In this document: positions 1 through 6,012 of the stretch, piece by piece
Layout: each line of letters begins with the position of its first letter
Numbering within the stretch: position 1 is the stretch's first letter
Source: Saprospiraceae bacterium
Lineage (GTDB): Bacteria; Bacteroidota; Bacteroidia; Chitinophagales; Saprospiraceae
Direction: 5' to 3'
Length of the DNA: 6,012 nt
Assembly (NCBI GenBank): GCA_020849825.1
Contig: JADZFP010000449.1
Location: 1 to 6,012, forward strand
Translations under genes and position numbers: made by a program
Notes under the pieces: generated by a model
What the model was told of the DNA's origin: nothing
Databases searched by the model: none
Seen by the model: only the letters and a program-made list of their open reading frames with translations

Positions 1-394
1 GACCATATTCAGGAAAATCGATGCCCGGATGCACATACACCTTGCCGCCGTGGCGGCGAGCATGGTTGCGCGACAAAAATACCGTGTTCGGATCGAGCTC
101 AACGCCGTCGGACGTATTGCGGTGGAGGGTAATCAGATAGGGCTGCCGCGGCAATTCGGGAGGAAGAGAATGAAAATGCACGAGGTCAACGTCGGCAGGA
201 ATCTGCTCAACGATCGGCTTTTTTTCATTGATAATCAGTATTTTGGCAAAGGGGCACACCGAGCCTTTTTTCACGAGATAGATTACCTCATGACCCATTT
301 GGTGAAGGGCTTTGCCGAGCCACCAGAGTATCCGTTCGGCGTCGTCGTAGGTCTGGATGGGGATGCGGCTATTATGGACAAGCAATATCTTCAT
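1..394 (-). CDS. GT4-like glycosyltransferase, N-terminal part (runs off left edge)
   Basis: This reading frame is open from the ATG at 394-392 to the left edge: 131 codons and no stop, so the C-terminal donor-binding domain is missing. The translation starts MKILLVHNSRIP, a first beta strand of a GT-B Rossmann fold. It continues with Y16-D-D-A-E-R21, an amphipathic helix with WWLGKAL (24-30), GHEVIYLVKKGS (34-45), VDLVHFHS (69-76), YLITLH (86-91), NTVFLSRNHARRHG (103-116) and VHPGIDFPEYG (121-131). This order matches the acceptor-side domain of GT4-type retaining glycosyltransferases, cytoplasmic enzymes that move a sugar from a nucleotide donor to glycan or lipid acceptors. Donor and acceptor cannot be inferred. 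Family members usually have a glycine-rich GGxER loop where this one has DDAER. No Shine-Dalgarno sequence precedes the start. The gene is divergent from folC. The family call is fairly sure; the exact role is unknown. Confidence 0.85.
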   Translation of the reverse strand, partial: MKILLVHNSRIPIQTYDDAERILWWLGKALHQMGHEVIYLVKKGSVCPFAKILIINEKKPIVEQIPADVDLVHFHSLPPELPRQPYLITLHRNTSDGVELDPNTVFLSRNHARRHGGKVYVHPGIDFPEYG

Positions 395-428
395 TGAGAG
401 TAAAAAGGCGAGCAATTCGGATTATGTA

Positions 429-460
429 CAAATTAGCAATTGGGACAAATGTCAACAAAA
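429..460 (-). promoter_or_regulatory. Weak candidate promoter for the glycosyltransferase gene
   Basis: Read on the minus strand, TTTTG (460-456) is followed after 20 bases by TAATTTG (435-429). This resembles the Bacteroidota -33 TTTG / -7 TAnnTTTG pair, but the -7 element is one base short. It would give a leader of roughly 25-30 bases before the ATG at 394. No better match was found on this strand between the two divergent genes, so this is a tentative call. Confidence 0.28.
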
Positions 461-476
461 GGAAGGGATTATCCAG

Positions 477-506
477 TTTGTAAACCGATAAACCGCGAAA
501 AGTTTG
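477..506 (+). promoter_or_regulatory. Possible upstream promoter for folC
   Basis: TTTG (477-480) is followed after 18 bases by AAAGTTTG (499-506) and then CG. It fits the Bacteroidota pattern except that the first base of TAnnTTTG is A. The spacer holds two copies of TAAACCG (481-487 and 489-495) separated by one base, which might be a small operator or chance. It would be a second start site about 47 bases upstream of the better promoter at 523-553. Confidence 0.25.
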
Positions 507-522
507 CGTCCGACGACAGTGT

Positions 523-553
523 TTTGTCTTCCAAGGGCAAAAAACCAACTTTG
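523..553 (+). promoter_or_regulatory. Candidate folC promoter (Bacteroidota type)
   Basis: TTTG (523-526), a 19-base spacer and CAACTTTG (546-553) followed by CG match the Bacteroidota housekeeping promoter TTTG-N19-TAnnTTTG except for the first base of the -7 element. Transcription would begin near 558-560, giving a leader of about 26 bases before the ATG at 586. The position and the ordinary spacing make this the preferred folC promoter. Confidence 0.5.
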
Positions 554-585
554 CGCCCCGGCAACACGCTCTAACCACAATCTGT

Positions 586-1887
586 ATGTCGACCTACACC
601 GAAACGCTTGAATTCCTTTTTGCGCAGCTTCCGATGTACCACCGGATCGGCCCGGCTGCCTATAAAAAAGACCTGACCAATACGCTGGCCTTGTGCGAAC
701 ACCTGGGCAATCCGCATCAGAAGTTCCGAAGTATTCATGTTGGCGGCACCAATGGCAAAGGCTCGGTGAGCCACATGCTGGCGGCCTATTGCCAGTCGAT
801 GGGCCTGAAAACCGGCTTGTACATCAGCCCGCACTACAAGGATTTTCGGGAAAGGATCAAGGTCGACGGCCAGTATATCCCCCGCAAGCGGGTGGTCGAT
901 TTTGTGCAAAGCAACCGGGAGGCGATCGAACGCATTCAACCCTCGTTTTTCGAACTCTGCGTGGCGATGGCTTTCGACCATTTTGCCCGCGAAAAAGTCG
1001 ACGTCGCCATCGTGGAAGTCGGTTTGGGCGGGCGGCTCGACAGCACCAACGTGATTACCCCGGTTCTGAGCGTAATCACCAACATCAGTTTCGATCATAT
1101 GGACACCCTGGGCGATACCTTGCCCAAAATCGCTTTTGAAAAAGCCGGCATCATCAAACCCGGCGTTCCGGTGGTGATTGGCGAGACACACCCGGAATCG
1201 GCGCCTGTTTTTGAAGAAAAAGCCCGTTCGGTACAAGCGCCCATCTTTTTTGCCGATCAGGCTTATGCCGTGACGGAAAATCCCGAATCCACGTTCGAAC
1301 AAACCTCCTTCACCGTGTACCGGCAGGGCGCCCGGCTCCCCGGAGCCCTGCCGGTCGATGCGGCCGGGCCTTACCTGGCCAGAAATGTCGTGACGGTCCT
1401 GAAAGCCGTCGAAGAACTGGAGCGGACCGGCTTCGCGCCCGACACGTCGCACATAACTGCCCTGCCCGGCGCGCTGGCCCGGATTCGTCCGCTCACCCGG
1501 TTCATAGGTCGCTGGCAACTCCTCGGGCAGCAGCCCACGGTATTGTGCGACAGCGCGCACAACGAAGCGGGTATCCGGCTGGCATTTGAAAAAATTAAAA
1601 CCTTGCCGTTCAATCGTTTGCATATTGTCACCGGCTTCGTCAACGACAAAGACATCGGCAAGGTGCTTCCCCTGTTTCCCGAATCGGCCCGTTATTATTT
1701 TGCCAAAGCCGACATTCCGCGCGGGCTGGATGCACAGATTTTACGCGAAAAAGCCGCTCTTTGCGGCTTGCAAGGCCGCGCGTACCGCTCCGTCGCCAAT
1801 GCCCTTCGGGCGGCGCGCCGGGCGGCGGCTCCCGACGACCTCGTAGTGGTCATCGGCAGTATTTTTGTGGTGGCGGAAGTGCTCTGA
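586..1887 (+). CDS. folC: Folylpolyglutamate synthase / dihydrofolate synthase
   Basis: This 433-residue cytoplasmic ATP-dependent ligase adds glutamate to folates (and in many bacteria to dihydropteroate), which retains folate in the cell for one-carbon metabolism. The Mur-ligase-like ATP domain shows the P-loop GTNGKGS (54-60), then SPHYKDFRERI (81-91), a folate-binding region. VEVGLGGRLDSTN (143-155) includes E144, the likely magnesium ligand. FDHMDTLG (169-176) includes H171, and FEKAGIIKPG (184-193) includes K186, the lysine that is carbamylated in family members. The C-terminal domain shows GRW (308-310), CDSAHNEAGI (321-330), GFVNDKDI (350-357) and GSIFVVAEVL at the end. The length of 433 is normal. 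The start is chosen because the N-terminal pattern ETLEFLFAQLPMYHRIG is conserved right up to this ATG. No Shine-Dalgarno is present. Whether it has both activities cannot be told from sequence. The receptor gene follows after 50 bases. Confidence 0.96.
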   Translation: MSTYTETLEFLFAQLPMYHRIGPAAYKKDLTNTLALCEHLGNPHQKFRSIHVGGTNGKGSVSHMLAAYCQSMGLKTGLYISPHYKDFRERIKVDGQYIPRKRVVDFVQSNREAIERIQPSFFELCVAMAFDHFAREKVDVAIVEVGLGGRLDSTNVITPVLSVITNISFDHMDTLGDTLPKIAFEKAGIIKPGVPVVIGETHPESAPVFEEKARSVQAPIFFADQAYAVTENPESTFEQTSFTVYRQGARLPGALPVDAAGPYLARNVVTVLKAVEELERTGFAPDTSHITALPGALARIRPLTRFIGRWQLLGQQPTVLCDSAHNEAGIRLAFEKIKTLPFNRLHIVTGFVNDKDIGKVLPLFPESARYYFAKADIPRGLDAQILREKAALCGLQGRAYRSVANALRAARRAAAPDDLVVVIGSIFVVAEVL

Positions 1888-1900
1888 AAGCAACCCGGCG

Positions 1901-1926
1901 CCTGTTTTTTTCGACAGGACTTTTTA
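1901..1926 (+). terminator. Weak hairpin plus T tract between folC and receptor gene
   Basis: CCTGTT (1901-1906) can pair with GACAGG (1913-1918), giving five Watson-Crick pairs and one G-U pair around a six-base loop. AC and then TTTTT (1921-1925) follow. The layout is that of an intrinsic terminator, but the stem is short and the tract ends only 12 bases before the receptor ATG. It could instead be a leader hairpin or partial attenuator in a folC-receptor transcript. Confidence 0.3.
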
Positions 1927-1937
1927 TAACTGATCTT

Positions 1938-4487
1938 ATGAAATCTTTCTTTCAATGGGTTTTTTGCGGGCTTTTGTGCCTTTTAGCCTTCGAAACCCGC
2001 CTGTCGGCCCAAAACACCGCCACCGTGCTGGGCCGCATTACCGACGCTTCCAACGAACAACCCGTTGAACTCGTTACCGTTTTTGTCAAAGGCGGCAACA
2101 CGGGCGTTACCACCGATGAAAACGGCCGTTTTGCTATTCAGGTGCCGGCCAATCAGCGCCTTACCCTGGGTTTCCGACGCGTAGCGTACAAAGAAAGCAC
2201 GGCCGACGTATTACCCCTGGCGCCCGGCGCGCGTTTTGTGCTCGACGTGGCCTTGGCGCCAACCGAATCCAACCTGGAAGTGGTCATTCAGGAGCGCCGG
2301 CTCGACGACGGCGGCATGGTCAGGGAGAAAAACCTGGAAAACCTGCGACTTTTACCCAGTACCACCGGCAACCTCGAAAGCGTACTGCCCAGCATAGCCC
2401 TGGGCACCACGGTGGGTACCGGCGGCGAACTCAGCTCGCAATACCAGGTGCGCGGCGGCAACTACGACGAAAACCTGGTGTACGTCAACGATTTTGAAAT
2501 TTACCGCCCCCAACTGATCCGCGCAGGTCAGCAGGAAGGACTCACTTTTCCCAATATCGATCTGGTGCGCGACCTGTCGTTTTCCTCCGGCGGCTTCCAG
2601 GCCAAATACGGCGATAAGCTGTCGTCGGTGCTCGACGTCAAATACAAACGCCCCGACAGCCTGCGCGCCAGCGTGAGCGGCAGTTTCCTCGGAGCCTCCG
2701 CTCACCTGGAAGGCAGCTGGAAACCGAAAAAAGACGGCTACCGCGCTTTTCGCTACCTGGTGGGCGGCCGTTACAAAACAACCCGGCTGCTGCTCGGCAG
2801 CCTCGATGTGAAAGGAGAATACGTACCCGATTTTACCGATGTGCAAACCTATCTGACCTACGACATCAACCGCGACTGGCAGCTCGCCTTTATCGGCAAT
2901 TACAACAAATCGCTGTACCGCTACGAACCGGAAAGCCTGAAACGCGCATTCGGCCTGATCGACTACGCCCTTCAAATCCGCACCGCCTTTGAAGGTCAGG
3001 AGGTCGATGATTTCACGCAAGCCATGGGCGGCTTTTCTCTGACCTATTTGCCCGAACGGGAGCGCAACCCTCTGTACCACAAATTTTTAGGCTCCGTTTG
3101 GCGCAGCCAGGAAAACGAGCGTTTCGACATTCTGGGTTATTATATCCTGGGTGAAATTGAGGAAAACCTGGGCGCCGACGACTTCGGCGAAATCGTCAAC
3201 GTGCTCGGCGAAGGCGTGCAACACACCTGGATTCGCAACTACCTCACCGCCGACGTGCGCAACTTCGAGTACAAAGGCGGCATTGAACTACAACGCGACG
3301 CAGCCGAACAAAACCTCACCCGCAGCCATTTTTTACAGTGGTCGGTCAAATACCAGAACGAGGAAATCCTCGATAAAATCAACGAATGGGAGCGCCTGGA
3401 CTCTGCCTTGTATTCGCTCCCCTACGACACCACTCAACTGCTCGTGCGCCGCACCCTGAAAACCCGCAACACGCTGAGCAGCAACCGGGTCAGCTTCTTT
3501 TTTCAGGATACCTGGACCTGGCGCAAACCCGGCCTGCGTGAATTTCAGATCAGCGCCGGCGTGCGCGGACAATACTGGGACCTGAACAAAGACTTCTTCG
3601 TGACGCCCAGGGCTCAATTGCTGTACAAACCCCTGGATACCCGAAAAGACCTGTCGTACCGCCTGGCGGTCGGTTTGTATTACCAGCCGCCGTTTTACCG
3701 CGAATTGCGCGCGCCCACGGGTATCGTCAACCCCGATGTGGTCGCGCAAAAAAGCGGTCACGTCGTGGCAGGGTTTACTTACGATTTTCTCTGGGGCCGC
3801 CGCCGGCCGGTCAAAATGCGCCTGATTACCGAGGTGTATTACAAACAAATGTGGGACCTGGTGTCGTACGACGTCGACAACGTACGGGTGCGTTATTCGG
3901 GCCTCAACGACTCCCGCGGATACGCCGCCGGCATCGACGTGCGCCTCAACGGCGAATTTGTACCCGGCGCCGAAAGCTGGGTCAATCTCTCCCTGCTCCG
4001 TACCCGCGAACGTATCGACGGCATCGACCACATGCGCCGGGAAGTCGGGCAACGCGAGGGTTATGTCGTCAATGACGTACCGAGACCCACCGACCGTTTC
4101 CTGACCCTGTCGATGTTTTTTCAGGATTACCTGCGCCGCAACAAGAACTTCAAAATGCACATGAACCTGACCGTCGGCACGGGTTTGCCCTTTGGTCTGC
4201 CCGACAACAATATCGTGTACCGCAACCCCTACCGCTTCGCCCCCTATCACCGGGTCGACATCGGTTTTTCACTGCTCCTTTGGGATTACAGCTGGCGCGG
4301 CCGCCGGCCCAACCACTTCCTGCGGTTCAGCCGCAATACCTGGGTCAGTTTCGAGGTGTTCAACCTGATGAAAGTGTCAAACGAGGCGTCGAATACCTGG
4401 ATCAAAACCATTTACAACACCCAGTACGCCATCCACAACTACCTCACCGGGCGGCGTTTGAATTTGCGGTTCAGGATGGATTTTTAA
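1938..4487 (+). CDS. TonB-dependent outer-membrane receptor with carboxypeptidase-regulatory-like domain
   Basis: The 849-residue product is a ligand-gated outer-membrane barrel energised by TonB/ExbBD. MKSFFQWVFC begins a hydrophobic signal peptide that probably ends after LSA (22-24). Residues about 27-110 form a carboxypeptidase-D-regulatory-like beta-sandwich (VLGRITD, then TDENGRFAIQVP at 59-70). A plug domain follows at about 125-240, with YQVRGGNYDENLVYVNDFEI (169-188) and SSGGFQAKYGDKLSSVLDV (216-234). The rest is a beta barrel with typical late motifs such as YYQPPFYRELRAPTG (581-595), PRPTDR (715-720) and FFQDYL (727-732), ending RLNLRFRMDF with the terminal aromatic residue expected of outer-membrane proteins. 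The frame stays open upstream into folC, but the start at 1938 is chosen because the signal peptide begins there. No SusD-like lipoprotein gene follows, so it is not a SusC/SusD pair. The ligand is unknown. Confidence 0.93.
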   Translation: MKSFFQWVFCGLLCLLAFETRLSAQNTATVLGRITDASNEQPVELVTVFVKGGNTGVTTDENGRFAIQVPANQRLTLGFRRVAYKESTADVLPLAPGARFVLDVALAPTESNLEVVIQERRLDDGGMVREKNLENLRLLPSTTGNLESVLPSIALGTTVGTGGELSSQYQVRGGNYDENLVYVNDFEIYRPQLIRAGQQEGLTFPNIDLVRDLSFSSGGFQAKYGDKLSSVLDVKYKRPDSLRASVSGSFLGASAHLEGSWKPKKDGYRAFRYLVGGRYKTTRLLLGSLDVKGEYVPDFTDVQTYLTYDINRDWQLAFIGNYNKSLYRYEPESLKRAFGLIDYALQIRTAFEGQEVDDFTQAMGGFSLTYLPERERNPLYHKFLGSVWRSQENERFDILGYYILGEIEENLGADDFGEIVNVLGEGVQHTWIRNYLTADVRNFEYKGGIELQRDAAEQNLTRSHFLQWSVKYQNEEILDKINEWERLDSALYSLPYDTTQLLVRRTLKTRNTLSSNRVSFFFQDTWTWRKPGLREFQISAGVRGQYWDLNKDFFVTPRAQLLYKPLDTRKDLSYRLAVGLYYQPPFYRELRAPTGIVNPDVVAQKSGHVVAGFTYDFLWGRRRPVKMRLITEVYYKQMWDLVSYDVDNVRVRYSGLNDSRGYAAGIDVRLNGEFVPGAESWVNLSLLRTRERIDGIDHMRREVGQREGYVVNDVPRPTDRFLTLSMFFQDYLRRNKNFKMHMNLTVGTGLPFGLPDNNIVYRNPYRFAPYHRVDIGFSLLLWDYSWRGRRPNHFLRFSRNTWVSFEVFNLMKVSNEASNTWIKTIYNTQYAIHNYLTGRRLNLRFRMDF

Positions 4488-4513
4488 GAAAGTCAATTTT
4501 TTACAGCATTCCA

Positions 4514-4541
4514 TTTGAAAACCGGGGAATCCCTACCTTTG
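4514..4541 (+). promoter_or_regulatory. metK promoter (Bacteroidota type)
   Basis: TACCTTTG (4534-4541) is an exact TAnnTTTG -7 element and is followed by CGCC, a common continuation. The nearest -33 candidate is TTTG (4514-4517), with a 16-base spacer that is shorter than the usual 17-23. Transcription would start near 4546-4549 and give a leader of about 70 bases. The strong -7 element indicates that metK is transcribed on its own and not only by read-through from the receptor gene. Confidence 0.6.
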
Positions 4542-4560
4542 CGCCGCTTTTGAAGCGCGC
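4541..4560 (+). other. Stem-loop at the metK transcription start
   Basis: GCGC (4541-4544) pairs with GCGC (4557-4560). After one bulged C, GCTT (4546-4549) pairs with AAGC (4553-4556) around a TTG loop, giving eight pairs. A competing register pairs CGCTT (4545-4549) with AAGCG (4553-4557). The structure overlaps the end of the -7 element and the predicted start, so it could be a protein-binding palindrome in DNA or, only in part, a 5' RNA hairpin. The remaining leader to 4616 shows no recognisable SAM riboswitch. Confidence 0.35.
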
Positions 4561-4616
4561 CCTTTACAGGCGTGTTTCCGTCCAATTGCTCGTATTTTAT
4601 AACTCATTCATCCATC

Positions 4617-5864
4617 ATGCCTTACCTTTTTACTTCCGAGTCTGTCTCCGAAGGACATCCCGATAAAGTAGCCGATCAGATTAGCGATGCCATTCTCGAC
4701 GCATTTCTGACACAGGACCCGGATTCCAAAGTCGCCTGCGAAACCCTGGTCACGACCGGCCTGGTGGTGGTTGCCGGCGAAGTGCGTTCTCATGCCTATG
4801 TGGATGTACAGGAAACTGCCCGTCATACCATTGAAAAGATCGGCTATACCAAAGCCGACTATTATTTCGAAGCGAAAAGTTGCGGCGTCATCAGCGCCAT
4901 TCACGATCAAAGCCCCGATATCGCCCAAGGCGTGGATGTGGGCAAAAAAGAAGAAGAACAGGGCGCCGGAGACCAGGGTATGATGTTCGGTTATGCGACC
5001 AACGAAACCGACAACTACATGCCGCTGGCACTCGACCTGGCCCACCTGCTTTTGTCCGAACTGGCCGCGATCCGCAGAGAAGGCAAACAGATGAAATACC
5101 TGCGCCCCGATGCCAAAAGCCAGGTCACTATTGAATATTCCGACCGCCACGTGCCCAAAAAGATCGATACGATCGTAATCAGCACGCAGCACGACGACAA
5201 CGTCAGCCAGGAGCGTATCGCCGCCGACGTTCGGCGTGTGCTGATTCCCCGCGTCAAAAAGCAACTGCCTACCCGGGTACAAAAACTGTTCACCCAAAAC
5301 ATCCGCTACTTCATCAACCCCACGGGCAAATTCGTGATCGGTGGTCCCCACGGCGATACCGGCCTCACCGGACGCAAAATCATCGTGGATCCCTACGGCG
5401 GTAAAGGCGCGCACGGCGGCGGCGCTTTCTCGGGCAAAGACGCCTCCAAAGTCGACCGCTCGGCAGCCTATGCCACTCGCCACATCGCCAAAAACGTAGT
5501 GGCAGCCGGACTGGCCGACCAATGCCTCGTACAAGTCGCCTACGCCATCGGCGTGGCCGAGCCTGTCGGCCTCTTCGTCAATACCTACGGCACCTGCAAG
5601 GTAAAAGGGCTCCACGACGGCGAGATTGCCGAACGCCTCAAAACGATCTTCGACCTGCGCCCGGCCGCTATCGTCCGACGCTTCGGTCTCAAAAATCCGA
5701 TCTTCTCCGAAACCGCCGCCTACGGCCACTTCGGACGCACACCCGGCAAAAAATTCGTGGAAATCGGCCCCGAAAACGGCCCTACCCAAAAACTTTACGT
5801 CGAAACCTTCACCTGGGAAAAACTCGACGCCGTCGAAGACGTGAAGAAAGTGTTTGGCTTGTAG
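4617..5864 (+). CDS. metK: S-adenosylmethionine synthetase (methionine adenosyltransferase)
   Basis: This 415-residue cytoplasmic enzyme makes S-adenosylmethionine from methionine and ATP, releasing phosphate and diphosphate. The N-terminal domain has [10 protein letters not shown] (8-17), with catalytic H14 and metal ligand D16. The ATP-binding motif [12 protein letters not shown] lies at 116-127 with D119. [20 protein letters not shown] (243-262) is followed by the P-loop-like [19 protein letters not shown] (267-285), and GVAEPVG (312-318) lies in the last domain. A276 replaces the proline common in GKDP(S/T)KVDRS. The protein is about 30 residues longer than E. coli MetK (384), partly from residues around 205-235; I recall similar lengths in other Bacteroidota. 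The ATG at 4617 is chosen because [17 protein letters not shown] matches the family start; a GTG at 4572 in the same frame would add 15 unconserved residues. No Shine-Dalgarno is visible; the leader is pyrimidine- and A-rich. Confidence 0.97.
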   Translation: MPYLFTSESVSEGHPDKVADQISDAILDAFLTQDPDSKVACETLVTTGLVVVAGEVRSHAYVDVQETARHTIEKIGYTKADYYFEAKSCGVISAIHDQSPDIAQGVDVGKKEEEQGAGDQGMMFGYATNETDNYMPLALDLAHLLLSELAAIRREGKQMKYLRPDAKSQVTIEYSDRHVPKKIDTIVISTQHDDNVSQERIAADVRRVLIPRVKKQLPTRVQKLFTQNIRYFINPTGKFVIGGPHGDTGLTGRKIIVDPYGGKGAHGGGAFSGKDASKVDRSAAYATRHIAKNVVAAGLADQCLVQVAYAIGVAEPVGLFVNTYGTCKVKGLHDGEIAERLKTIFDLRPAAIVRRFGLKNPIFSETAAYGHFGRTPGKKFVEIGPENGPTQKLYVETFTWEKLDAVEDVKKVFGL

Positions 5865-5901
5865 GGGTTTTAGGTTTTGGGCATTGGGTTTTGGGTTTTG
5901 G
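5864..5901 (+). repeat. G-tract / TTTTGGG array abutting the metK stop
   Basis: Starting with the last base of the metK stop codon, the + strand carries GGGG (5864-5867), GG (5873-5874), GGG (5879-5881), GGG (5886-5888), GGG (5893-5895) and GG (5900-5901), separated mostly by TTTT or near variants. The core is an imperfect tandem of TTTTGGG. Four tracts of at least three Gs occur if one long loop is allowed, so a G-quadruplex is possible on the non-template strand and in the metK mRNA 3' end. Confidence 0.65.
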
Positions 5902-6012
5902 CAAAAGGGTTATTACTGCTCTCGGGAGATGTTTCGGATTCAGAAAATAAGCTCCGCTCGCGCGAGGCTTCGCCTCGTGACATACCCCGAGAGCAGAAAC
6001 AACCCTTTTGCC
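5900..6012. repeat. 113-base inverted-repeat element (REP/MITE-like or structured 3' region)
   Basis: The arms 5900-5926 and 5986-6012 are reverse complements at 25 of 27 positions. Each outer block is GGCAAAAGGGTT or its complement, and each inner block is CTGCTCTCGGG or its complement; the mismatches are at 5912/6000 and 5915/5997. After a 2-by-2 internal loop the pairing resumes in register, ATGTT (5929-5933) with GACAT (5979-5983), including one G-T pair. The apex holds further hairpins. No reading frame of note occupies it. It may be a dispersed palindromic repeat, a non-autonomous transposable element or a metK 3' structure. It lacks a clear T tract, so it is not a classical terminator. 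The right arm stops at the window edge and may extend further. Confidence 0.75.
5957..5979. other. Apical alternative hairpins inside the inverted repeat
   Basis: CGCGAGGC (5961-5968) pairs with GCCTCGTG (5972-5979) around a TTC loop, with one G-U pair. The overlapping 10-base perfect palindrome CTCGCGCGAG (5957-5966) competes for the same CGAG bases. GCTCCGCTCG (5951-5960) and GCTTCGCCTCG (5967-5977) are near-copies, which is why two folds are available. The hairpin would cap the long stem formed by the outer arms. Confidence 0.5.

Noticed and set aside
29..397. A 122-residue + strand reading frame over the left end
   Set aside because: It lies opposite the glycosyltransferase frame, which shows clear family motifs; the + strand translation has none.
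372..578. A 68-residue minus-strand frame in the divergent intergenic region
   Set aside because: It overlaps the start of the glycosyltransferase and both candidate folC promoters, and its product has no recognisable features.
571..1623. A 350-residue frame antisense to folC
   Set aside because: It is an antisense shadow produced by the GC-rich codon use of folC; its product is low in recognisable motifs.
1860..1867. TATTTTTG inside the end of folC, an exact TAnnTTTG match that could be a receptor promoter
   Set aside because: No TTG lies at the required distance upstream, and the bases encode the conserved SIFVV end of FolC. It remains possible but unsupported.
1761..1937. A 59-residue upstream extension of the receptor gene overlapping folC
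   Set aside because: The extension is Arg/Gly-rich out-of-frame folC sequence, and a proper signal peptide begins at the ATG at 1938.
4523..4533. Short palindrome-like GGGGAATCCC in the metK promoter spacer
   Set aside because: Only three base pairs around a four-base centre; too short to separate from chance.
4546..4616. A SAM riboswitch in the metK leader
   Set aside because: The roughly 70-base leader lacks the conserved cores of the SAM-I or SAM-II classes and has only one short hairpin at its start.
4608..5789. A 393-residue frame antisense to almost all of metK
   Set aside because: It is unusually long, but mirrors metK codon bias, and its product shows no domain or secretion pattern. 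The sense gene is certain.

Overview
The window reads as a stretch of chromosome from a Bacteroidota bacterium, probably in or near the Saprospiria/Chitinophagia lineage (inference). The evidence is the type of TonB-dependent receptor (an N-terminal carboxypeptidase-regulatory-like domain fused to plug and barrel), the lack of a purine-rich ribosome binding site before any of the four starts, promoter matches to the Bacteroidota form TTTG-N(about 19)-TAnnTTTG, and a MetK longer than the E. coli enzyme. No lower rank can be fixed from sequence alone.

Layout, left to right. (1) Positions 1-394, minus strand: the N-terminal 131 residues of a GT4-like glycosyltransferase whose C-terminal part lies beyond the left edge. 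(2) Positions 395-585: a divergent promoter region with one or two candidate promoters for folC and a weaker one for the glycosyltransferase. (3) Positions 586-1887: complete folC. (4) Positions 1888-1937: a 50-base gap with a weak hairpin followed by a short T tract. (5) Positions 1938-4487: a complete 849-residue TonB-dependent outer-membrane receptor with signal peptide. (6) Positions 4488-4616: the metK promoter and leader, with a stem-loop at the likely transcription start. (7) Positions 4617-5864: complete metK. (8) Positions 5865-6012: non-coding, holding a G-tract array that abuts the metK stop, then a 113-base inverted-repeat element that ends exactly at the window edge.

FolC (folate polyglutamylation) and MetK (S-adenosylmethionine synthesis) both serve one-carbon metabolism. 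The receptor between them imports an unidentified ligand, and nothing in the window shows that the three genes form a functional unit. folC and the receptor could be co-transcribed; metK has its own promoter. The coding content is ordinary. The least explained part is the structured, repeat-like DNA after metK; I see no evidence of a new multi-gene system.
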